From the NCBI GenBank assembly GCA_902796695.1, contig CADBQE010000161.1, positions 1 to 10,828 on the forward strand: 10,828 nucleotides of DNA, written 5' to 3'. The position numbers were made by a program, and so were the translations under genes. Under the pieces are notes generated by a model, which searched no databases, was not told the origin of the DNA, and was given only the letters and a program-made list of their open reading frames with translations. The first letter of the stretch is position 1; every line of letters starts with the position of its first letter. Source of the stretch: an uncultured Lachnospiraceae bacterium. Its GTDB lineage: Bacteria; Bacillota; Clostridia; Lachnospirales; Lachnospiraceae. Shown here in pieces: positions 6,064 to 10,828 of the stretch.

Positions 6064-7187
6064 TGGAAAAACTGCTGATCACGGCCCGCGGCCCGGAAGA
6101 GATCCTGACCCTGCATCTGAAAGACGGCCGCCCTTACCGGCTGGCCCTTTCCCGCAGAGAGGACGCGCCTGCCGTCGGGGACATCTACCGCGCCCGCGTG
6201 CGGAACGTGAGCCGGGGGCTGAAAAACGCGTTTCTGGAACTGGGCGGCGGCCGCCGCGCCTATATGAACCTGCCGGAAGAAGGCGGAACGATCCGTCCCG
6301 GGCAGGAGATCACCGTTGTGATCAGTCAGGAAGGGCTGGGGGAAAAACTGCCCACCGCTTCTCCCGAGATCACGATCCCCGGTGAATGGCTGGTGCTCAG
6401 CTCGGACGCCGGCTTTCTGGGCTTTTCCCGGCGTGCCGGATTTGACGGACCGCAGCGCGAAGCCATCCACGAACACCTGCTGCCCTATCTGAAGGAGGCC
6501 GGGTTTATCCTGCGCACGGCGGCGGAACAGGTAACGCCGGACCGTCTGGCGCAGGAAGCCGCGCAGATGACGGAAGAATACCGGGCGCTGATCCGGAAAG
6601 CGGAGCACAGCCCGGCTCCCCTGATGCTGGCCCAGGGCCAGCCTGTCTACCGGGACTGGCTCCAGGGCCTGAACAAGGCGGAAGCCGAAGTCATTACGGA
6701 CCTTCCGGCCGTCTATGAGGAGCTGGAAGCCTATTACCGGACCCGCCGCCTTCCGACGGAAAACCTCCGCCTGTATCAGGATGAGAATCTTTCCCTGGCG
6801 GCGCTGTATAATATCGAGAAAGCGGTCCGCGAAGCAAAGGACCGGAAAGTCTGGCTGAAATCCGGCGCTTATCTGGTGATCGACCGCACGGAAGCCATGA
6901 CCGTCATTGACGTCAACAGCGGCAAAAATGAAGACAGCTCCGCCGCCCAGATCGAACACATCAACCGGGAAGCGGCCCGCGAAGTCGCCCGTCAGCTCAT
7001 CCTGCGGAATTTGAGCGGCATGATCCTGGTGGATTTCATCAACATGAAGCGGCCGGAAGCGGACAGCGAGCTGCTGACTTACCTGCGCGGGCTGGTGAAG
7101 GAAGACCCCGTGTATACCCAGATCGTTGACATGACGGCCCTGGGCCTGACGGAGATCACCCGCCGGCGCATCCGCCGCCCGGTATAA
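6063..7187 (+). CDS. rng: Short ribonuclease G/E family endoribonuclease
   Basis: RNase E/G enzymes cut single-stranded A/U-rich RNA in rRNA maturation and mRNA decay. The 374-residue protein has an S1-type RNA-binding segment (GDIYRARVRNVSRGLKNAFL, 39-58), the 5'-end sensor motif FILRTA (148-153), and the DNase I-like catalytic region with IDVNSG (282-287, Asp283) and LVDFINM (322-328, Asp324), matching E. coli RNase E Asp303 and Asp346. The second acidic residue of the VIDFIDM motif is Asn here (Asn327), a residue not itself a metal ligand in RNase E. The chain stops just after the EITRRRIRRP helix, so the Zn-link cysteine pair and small domain of full-length enzymes are missing, as in other clostridial short forms. 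The ATG at 6063 has GGAGG (6051-6055) 7 bases upstream and overlaps the DUF2344 stop by one base. Confidence 0.92.
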   Translation: MEKLLITARGPEEILTLHLKDGRPYRLALSRREDAPAVGDIYRARVRNVSRGLKNAFLELGGGRRAYMNLPEEGGTIRPGQEITVVISQEGLGEKLPTASPEITIPGEWLVLSSDAGFLGFSRRAGFDGPQREAIHEHLLPYLKEAGFILRTAAEQVTPDRLAQEAAQMTEEYRALIRKAEHSPAPLMLAQGQPVYRDWLQGLNKAEAEVITDLPAVYEELEAYYRTRRLPTENLRLYQDENLSLAALYNIEKAVREAKDRKVWLKSGAYLVIDRTEAMTVIDVNSGKNEDSSAAQIEHINREAAREVARQLILRNLSGMILVDFINMKRPEADSELLTYLRGLVKEDPVYTQIVDMTALGLTEITRRRIRRPV

Positions 7188-7194
7188 GAAGACT

Positions 7195-7746
7195 ATGATC
7201 AAAGGCAAGACCCGCAGAAATACCTACCGCGCCATTTACCGTCTGCTGGACCGGGTAACCCCGGTCCCGTTCGACTGCGGCACAATCTGCGGCGCGGCCT
7301 GCTGCCGCACGGATGACCCGGACCGGATGGGCCTGTACCTCCTGCCCGGCGAAGAAAAGATCCACGACCGCCGCGATCCCTGGCTGACCTGGCAGCTGCA
7401 GAGCACGGACGAATATGATTTTCCGCCCTCCTGGCATGGCCATGTCTGCTATGTGAACTGCGAAGGCCCGGAGCACTGCCGCCGCTCCCTGCGCCCCATC
7501 CAGTGCCGCACCTTCCCGCTGAAGCCCGTGCTGGTGCCGGCCGGAGAGACCCCGCCCTTTCCGATCGTCTACCGTGAAGCGGGCTGTGAACTCGCCCTGA
7601 CCTGGCAGGATGAAGAACTTCCCTACTGCTGCCCGCTGATCGAGTCCGCCGCGCGGCTGGATCCCGCCTTCCTGCGCGCTACCTATACGGTCTGGAAGCA
7701 CCTGATCCGCGACCCGCTGATCCGCGATCTGGTGGAAAGAGGGTAA
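7195..7746 (+). CDS. YkgJ-like cysteine-cluster protein
   Basis: The 183-residue protein contains 11 cysteines: 28, 32, 36, 37, 85, 89, 95, 104, 131, 145 and 146. The pattern CGTICGAACC (28-37), followed by a GLYLLPGEE segment (46-54) and CRRSLRPIQCRTFPL (95-109), resembles the zinc/iron-chelating YkgJ domain, which is also found in the flagellin lysine methylase FliB. This suggests a metal or Fe-S binding protein, but the substrate is unknown and the similarity is a motif-level judgement. The start at 7195 lies 7 bases after the RNase G stop and has only a weak purine-rich AAGAAG ahead of it, so translation may depend on coupling. It is the last gene before the tRNA promoter; no convincing intrinsic terminator follows. 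In many Clostridia the ribosomal genes rplU-rpmA follow RNase G at this point. Confidence 0.78.
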   Translation: MIKGKTRRNTYRAIYRLLDRVTPVPFDCGTICGAACCRTDDPDRMGLYLLPGEEKIHDRRDPWLTWQLQSTDEYDFPPSWHGHVCYVNCEGPEHCRRSLRPIQCRTFPLKPVLVPAGETPPFPIVYREAGCELALTWQDEELPYCCPLIESAARLDPAFLRATYTVWKHLIRDPLIRDLVERG

Positions 7747-7753
7747 GCGGCGC

Positions 7754-7812
7754 AAAAAATCGTCTTTTTTTGTAAAAAAGGACTTGCATTTTGCGGAGAC
7801 CGGTTGTATAAT
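7754..7812 (+). promoter_or_regulatory. tRNA-Gln promoter with upstream A/T tracts
   Basis: The -35 box TTGCAT (7784-7789) and a perfect -10 TATAAT (7807-7812) are 17 bases apart, predicting a start near 7819. Just upstream lie alternating tracts: A6 (7754-7759), T7 (7765-7771) and A6 (7774-7779). The T-tract then A-tract next to the -35 is the arrangement of an UP element, which the RNA polymerase alpha subunit contacts at rRNA and tRNA promoters. The tracts stand out in this GC-rich window. Confidence 0.85.
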
Positions 7813-7821
7813 GCTGTTCGT

Positions 7822-7835
7822 CGCCGAAAAAGGCG
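7822..7835 (+). other. Small hairpin in the tRNA-Gln precursor leader
   Basis: CGCC (7822-7825) pairs with GGCG (7832-7835) around a GAAAAA loop. It lies within the predicted transcript, three bases ahead of the mature tRNA 5' end. It could influence RNase P processing or keep GGCG from pairing with the CGCC at 7847-7850 next to and in the D stem. Confidence 0.5.
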
Positions 7836-7838
7836 CAG

Positions 7839-7910
7839 AGGGCTATCGCCAAACGGTAAGGCAACGGACTCTGACTCCGTCATTTCAAGGTTCGAATCCT
7901 TGTAGCCCTG
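7839..7910 (+). tRNA. trnQ: tRNA-Gln, anticodon CUG
   Basis: All four arms fold. The acceptor stem AGGGCTA (7839-7845) pairs with TAGCCCT (7903-7909), with discriminator G7910. The D stem is GCC/GGC (7848-7850, 7860-7862). The anticodon stem ACGGA/TCCGT (7864-7868, 7876-7880) holds the loop CTCTGAC with anticodon CTG (7871-7873), reading CAG codons. The T arm CAAGG-TTCGAAT-CCTTG runs 7886-7902. Length is 72 bases. The 3' CCA is not encoded (GAA follows), so it must be added by nucleotidyltransferase. The first pair is A1-U72 rather than the U1-A72 common in bacterial tRNA-Gln. It is a single tRNA with its own promoter and terminator. Confidence 0.96.
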
Positions 7911-7916
7911 GAACAA

Positions 7917-7945
7917 AGCCGTGGATCTGTCCCGGCTCTTTTTTT
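7917..7945 (+). terminator. Rho-independent terminator of tRNA-Gln
   Basis: AGCCG (7917-7921) pairs with CGGCT (7933-7937). After a bulged T, GGA (7923-7925) pairs with TCC (7930-7932) around a TCTG loop. A run of seven T (7939-7945) follows. It starts 7 bases after the tRNA and ends 5 bases before the ribosome site of cvfB. Confidence 0.85.
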
Positions 7946-7962
7946 ATCCGAAGGAGTGGAGC

Positions 7963-8805
7963 ATGTTTAACCTGGGAGAATACCAGACACTGATCGTGGA
8001 TCATTTTGCGGACGCCGGGGCCTTCCTGCGGGAAAGCGCGGGCGAAGAAACCGTACTGCTGCCCGGCCGCCAGGTTCCGGAGGGGACAGACGTCGGCAGC
8101 CTGCTGACCGTATTCCTGTATAAAGACTCGGAGGACCGCCTGATCGCCACCACCGGGACGCCGCTTCTGGTGCGGGGCGGGATCGCGCTGCTGAGCGTGA
8201 AGCAGACGTCCCCCATCGGCGCGTTTCTGGACTGGGGACTGGCCAAGGACCTGTTTCTGCCCTTTAAGGAAACCAAGGGCGAGCTGAAGCCCGGGCAGAA
8301 AGTCCTGGTCACACTCTATGTGGACAAAAGCCGCCGCCTGGCCGCCACCATGCGGGTGGACCGCCTGCTGCGCGCGGACAGCCCTTACCGGGAGGGCGAC
8401 CGGGTCACGGGCACGGTCTACGCGGTCAAAGAGGAGATCGGGGCCTTCGTGGCCGTGGACAATTCCTATTTCGGGCTGATCCCGCGCCAGGAACTGTACG
8501 AACGCCTGCGCCCCGGCGATCCGGTCTCGGCGCGCGTCATGCGTGTGCGCCGGGACGGCAAACTGGATCTGTCGCCCCGGAAGAAAGCCTATGCGCAGCT
8601 GAAACCGGACGCGGAAGTGATCTGGGAACACCTGACCGCGGCCGGCGGGATCCTGGGCGTGGGCGATAAAAGCGACGCCGCTCTGATCAAAACCGAACTT
8701 TCCTTAAGCAAAAACGCGTTCAAACGGGCTGCCGGGCATCTCCTGAAGGAGGGCCGGATCCGGATCTACGACGATCATATCGAAGCGGCGGACTATCAGC
8801 CGTAA
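7963..8805 (+). CDS. cvfB: CvfB-family S1 RNA-binding protein
   Basis: CvfB (YitL in B. subtilis) binds RNA and affects virulence-gene expression in Staphylococcus aureus; its general role is unclear. The 280-residue protein shows tandem S1-like folds at about 1-60, 74-130 (QTSPIGAFLDWGLAKDLFLP, 81-100) and 143-205 (GDRVTGTVYAVKEEIGAFVA, 145-164; YFGLIP, 169-174). A C-terminal winged helix follows (GDKSDAALIKTELSLSKNAF, 234-253, then KRAAGHLLKEGRI). The ATG at 7963 has AAGGAG (7951-7956) 6 bases upstream. An in-frame GTG at 7921 lies inside the tRNA terminator hairpin and is not a likely start. No separate promoter is visible between the tRNA and this gene, so expression may rely on readthrough. 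A terminator follows. Confidence 0.93.
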   Translation: MFNLGEYQTLIVDHFADAGAFLRESAGEETVLLPGRQVPEGTDVGSLLTVFLYKDSEDRLIATTGTPLLVRGGIALLSVKQTSPIGAFLDWGLAKDLFLPFKETKGELKPGQKVLVTLYVDKSRRLAATMRVDRLLRADSPYREGDRVTGTVYAVKEEIGAFVAVDNSYFGLIPRQELYERLRPGDPVSARVMRVRRDGKLDLSPRKKAYAQLKPDAEVIWEHLTAAGGILGVGDKSDAALIKTELSLSKNAFKRAAGHLLKEGRIRIYDDHIEAADYQP

Positions 8806-8835
8806 CGAGGGGCCGCGCGGCGGACGGGGCTCGAA

Positions 8836-8873
8836 AAGGCCGGGGCAAAAAACCTTTTGACCCCGGCCTTATT
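8836..8873 (+). terminator. Intrinsic terminator after cvfB
   Basis: A perfect 10-base stem AAGGCCGGGG (8836-8845) / CCCCGGCCTT (8861-8870) can be extended inside by CAAAA (8846-8850) / TTTTG (8855-8859). The following ATTATC is only moderately T-rich, so termination may be incomplete. On the other strand the hairpin is followed by TTTT, but no - strand gene needs it. Confidence 0.72.
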
Positions 8874-8885
8874 ATCGTGTAAAAT
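8857..8885 (+). promoter_or_regulatory. Promoter of the ftsEX operon
   Basis: TTGACC (8857-8862) and TAAAAT (8880-8885), each matching five of six consensus bases, are separated by exactly 17 bases. This predicts a start near 8892 and a leader of about 68 bases before ftsE. The -35 box lies in the loop and descending arm of the cvfB terminator. Confidence 0.75.
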
Positions 8886-8959
8886 AATAAGATGATCCGC
8901 GGAAAGGCGGGATTTTGGCCTGCCGTTTCAGTTTTTGCGGATGCGGAGGAAGATGGCGC

Positions 8960-9649
8960 ATGATCGAATTCCGGAATGTGGAAAAAAGATATGATGACCA
9001 GACCGCCGGTTCCGCCCTCACGGACTTTGATCTGACGATTGGGGACGGCGAATTCGTGTTTATTATCGGAGAGAGCGGTGCGGGCAAAAGCACGCTGCTC
9101 AGACTCCTGATGGGAGAAGAGAAGCCCACCCGCGGCCAGGTGGTGGTGGACGGCGTAAACGTGGGACGGATCCGTCCCTCCCGCCTGCCCTACTACCGGC
9201 GCCATTTCGGAATGGTCTATCAGGATTTCCGCCTGCTCAAAGACTATACGGTCTATGAGAATGTCGCGTTTGCCCAGCGCGTGGTCTCCGCCTCGCCCCA
9301 GGGCATCAAGCGCCGGGTCCCGCGGATCCTGGAGCAGGTGGGGCTGGCGGATAAGGCGGACAGCCTGCCGGCGCAGCTTTCCGGCGGCGAACAGCAGCGT
9401 GCCGCCATCGCCCGGGCTGTCGTGAACGGCCCGCTGTACCTGCTGGCGGATGAACCTACCGGCAATCTGGACCCGGCCGGCTCCGAAGAGGTGCTGCGCC
9501 TGCTGGAGGAGATCAACCGGGGCGGAACGACCGTCATTGTGGTCACGCATGACGTGGCCGTGGTGAATAAGGCCCGCAGACGGGTCGTCACCCTGCGTGA
9601 CGGCCGGATCGTAAGCGACCGGGAGGAAGGAGAGTACGGCGATGCGTAA
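8960..9649 (+). CDS. ftsE: Cell-division ABC transporter ATPase FtsE
   Basis: FtsE binds and hydrolyses ATP on the cytosolic face and drives FtsX, which activates peptidoglycan hydrolases outside. All ABC motifs are intact: Walker A GESGAGKST (37-45), Q-loop VYQDF (86-90, Gln88), signature LSGGEQQR (140-147), Walker B LLADEP (161-166, catalytic Glu165), and H-loop THD (His197). The 229-residue length is standard. The start is ATG 8960 (MIEFRNVEKRY), with GGAGGA (8945-8950) upstream. A longer reading from TTG 8915 adds 15 residues with three Cys/Gly-rich positions unlike the family and is rejected. ATG 8953 is out of frame. The gene overlaps ftsX by 8 bases and is served by the promoter at 8857-8885. 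Confidence 0.97.
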   Translation: MIEFRNVEKRYDDQTAGSALTDFDLTIGDGEFVFIIGESGAGKSTLLRLLMGEEKPTRGQVVVDGVNVGRIRPSRLPYYRRHFGMVYQDFRLLKDYTVYENVAFAQRVVSASPQGIKRRVPRILEQVGLADKADSLPAQLSGGEQQRAAIARAVVNGPLYLLADEPTGNLDPAGSEEVLRLLEEINRGGTTVIVVTHDVAVVNKARRRVVTLRDGRIVSDREEGEYGDA

Positions 9650-10544
9650 TCTTCCTTATATGATCCGCCAGAGCATCCGCGGCATCAGACGGCATCTGGG
9701 AACTTCCCTGTTTGCCCTGGCCATCATGGTCTTCACGATCTTCCTGTTTGACGGAGCCGCCGCGATCCTGCTGAACCTGGGCAATTTTGTCAAAGAAGCC
9801 AAGGAAAACGTGGGCATCACCGTGTTTTTCAAGGAAGGCATAAGCGATCAGGAGATCCTGGAACTCAGGGACCGCATCAACGCGGAGCCGCAGGTGCGCC
9901 GCATCCGCTATACGTCCGCGGAGGAAGCCTGGGAAAACTACAAGAAAGTCTACTTTGCCGGTCATGAAAAGCTGGCGGAGGGCTTCGCGGACGACAATCC
10001 GCTGGCCAATTCCGCTTCCTTCGAGATCTTTCTGGAGGATATGAGCGATCAGAAGACCTTCGCCTCCTATCTGGAGGGCATCCCCGGCATCCGGAAGGTC
10101 AACGTGAGCAATACGGTGGCGGATACGCTGCAGAACGCGGCTTCGCTGGTGCGGATCGGGACGCTTGTCATCCTGACCGTGCTGGTCATCGTAGCCGTGG
10201 TGCTGATCGCCAACGGGATCGCGGTGACGATCTCGCAGCGGCAGGAGCAGATCCACATCATGCGCTATATGGGCGCCACCAACGGCTTTATCCGGGGCCC
10301 GTTCCTGATCGAAGGTGCCCTGATCGGCCTGCTGGGCGGGCTGATCCCGCTGCTGGTCACCTGGCTGGCCTATCCGCCCGTCGTGAACGGGATCCGCAGC
10401 CGCTACGTCAATCTGGCGAACATTTTCGCTTTCCTGCCCCGGCAGAAGGTCTTTGCCGTGATCCTGCCGGTCTCCCTGGTGCTCAGCCTGGGGATCGGTC
10501 TGGCGGGCAGCGCATTTTCCATGAAAAAACATCTGAAAGTGTAG
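9642..10544 (+). CDS. ftsX: Cell-division ABC transporter permease FtsX
   Basis: The 300-residue membrane protein has the FtsX layout. A cytosolic N terminus ends in MIRQSIRGIRRH (7-18). TM1 lies at about 19-46, and an extracellular domain spans about 47-168 (GITVFFKEGISDQEILEL, 58-75). Three further helices follow at about 171-196, 217-245 and 268-292, with a short basic tail (KKHLKV). The cytosolic loop QRQEQIHIMRYMGATNGFIR (199-218) matches the family's coupling region. The extracellular domain normally recruits a coiled-coil or hydrolase partner (EnvC, PcsB or CwlO-type). The start at 9642 overlaps ftsE by 8 bases and follows a purine-rich GGAGGAAGGAGA, so production of the two subunits is probably coupled. 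Confidence 0.96.
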   Translation: MRNLPYMIRQSIRGIRRHLGTSLFALAIMVFTIFLFDGAAAILLNLGNFVKEAKENVGITVFFKEGISDQEILELRDRINAEPQVRRIRYTSAEEAWENYKKVYFAGHEKLAEGFADDNPLANSASFEIFLEDMSDQKTFASYLEGIPGIRKVNVSNTVADTLQNAASLVRIGTLVILTVLVIVAVVLIANGIAVTISQRQEQIHIMRYMGATNGFIRGPFLIEGALIGLLGGLIPLLVTWLAYPPVVNGIRSRYVNLANIFAFLPRQKVFAVILPVSLVLSLGIGLAGSAFSMKKHLKV

Positions 10545-10553
10545 GGAGAAGAA

Positions 10554-10828
10554 ATGGAAGAGAAAAACAGCAAATTCTGGAAAGGCTTTCTGATCGGAGC
10601 CTTCTGCTTCTTTGTGATCGGCGCGCTGGCCGTGCTCGGCATGACCAGATTTCTGGAAAGCATCGCCGAAAAGCGCGGCACCGTCCCGTCGGGAACGGAA
10701 GCCCTGCTGCCCGGCGGAGAGACGCGGGAAGCGGAAAAGCCTTCTTCCACGGCGATCGCGCCGGTGACGATCCCTACGGACAAAGCCTCCGATCCTTCGC
10801 AGGAGACCGAGCCCGCCGGACCGACCGA
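10554..10828 (+). CDS. Membrane-anchored extracytoplasmic protein (partial), possibly S41 peptidase
   Basis: The frame is open from ATG 10554 to the window edge (91 complete codons). GGGAGA (10544-10549) lies just upstream, and the gene begins 9 bases after the ftsX stop. The start MEEKNSKFWKGFLIGAFC is a short basic segment leading into one hydrophobic helix at about 11-33. After it comes a linker rich in Pro, Ser, Thr, Glu and Gly with no coiled coil. This is a signal-anchor with the rest outside the cell. In Clostridia ftsEX is commonly followed by an EnvC-type hydrolase activator and/or a carboxy-terminal processing protease (S41). The FWKG-type N terminus and lack of a coiled coil favour S41, but no catalytic domain is visible, so this is inference. 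Confidence 0.8.
   Translation, partial: MEEKNSKFWKGFLIGAFCFFVIGALAVLGMTRFLESIAEKRGTVPSGTEALLPGGETREAEKPSSTAIAPVTIPTDKASDPSQETEPAGPT

Noticed and set aside
6807..6812. TATAAT inside the RNase G gene
   Set aside because: No acceptable -35 box lies 16-18 bases upstream; it encodes Tyr-Asn codons and looks coincidental.
5718..7187. Long 489-residue reading from an ATG at 5718 through RNase G
   Set aside because: The part before 6063 is a different frame of the DUF2344 gene with Arg/Gly/Pro-rich, non-homologous sequence. RNase G starts at ATG 6063 with its own ribosome site and family N terminus.
5889..7208. 439-residue open frame on the - strand opposite RNase G
   Set aside because: Its composition is typical of the reverse complement of GC-rich coding DNA, it has no recognisable motif, and the + strand carries an unmistakable RNase G.
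7754..7771. A6/T7 inverted repeat as a terminator for the cysteine-cluster gene
   Set aside because: The stem would be only A-T pairs and too weak for intrinsic termination; its position next to a -35 box fits a promoter UP element better.
7921..7962. Upstream GTG start for cvfB at 7921
   Set aside because: It lies in the tRNA terminator hairpin and has no ribosome site; ATG 7963 has AAGGAG at the right distance and matches the family start.
7784..7993. Small + strand open frame running through the tRNA
   Set aside because: It starts inside the promoter and reads through the whole tRNA and its terminator, so it cannot be a real gene.
8915..8959. TTG start for ftsE at 8915
   Set aside because: The added residues are Cys/Gly-rich and foreign to FtsE; ATG 8960 has a good ribosome site and gives the standard length.
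9588..10532. 314-residue open frame on the - strand opposite ftsX
   Set aside because: It is a His/Asp/Gln-rich shadow of the FtsX codons; FtsX on the + strand is clear.

Overview
The window is a dense, GC-rich run of bacterial housekeeping genes, all on the + strand. The gene families and their order point to Clostridia (Bacillota), most likely a Lachnospiraceae-like gut or rumen lineage. The main indicators are the radical SAM / DUF2344 / short RNase G cluster, a RecU-type resolvase, a CvfB homologue, ftsEX followed by a membrane-anchored protein, and a coaD gene followed by the coiled-coil protein usual beside coaD in Lachnospiraceae. No insertion sequence, phage gene, CRISPR array or toxin-antitoxin pair is visible, and no gene-free stretch exceeds 300 bases.

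Layout. Positions 1-1252: the last codons of an upstream gene (possibly rsmD), coaD (coenzyme A synthesis) and a coiled-coil protein, closed by a strong intrinsic terminator. Positions 1264-7746: a tightly packed series, probably one transcription unit. It holds a two-helix membrane protein, an RluA-type pseudouridine synthase starting at TTG, recU, a B12-binding-type radical SAM protein, its DUF2344 partner, a short RNase G and a cysteine-cluster protein. Positions 7747-7945: tRNA-Gln(CUG) with a strong A/T-tract promoter, a leader hairpin and its own terminator. Positions 7963-8870: cvfB with a terminator. Positions 8857-10828: a promoter whose -35 box lies inside that terminator hairpin, then ftsE, ftsX and the start of a membrane-anchored protein, perhaps an S41 peptidase, cut by the window edge.

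The central cluster is biased towards RNA and translation: pseudouridine synthase, radical SAM pair, RNase G, tRNA-Gln and the S1-domain protein CvfB. The last block belongs to cell-wall remodelling. I see no clear-cut new defence or mobile system. The points most worth checking are regulatory or mechanistic. They are a consensus-like promoter inside coaD, a promoter overlapping a terminator before ftsE, cvfB apparently depending on readthrough from the tRNA terminator, an A1-U72 tRNA-Gln, the radical SAM gene with a second CX3CX2C motif, and the 11-cysteine protein next to it.
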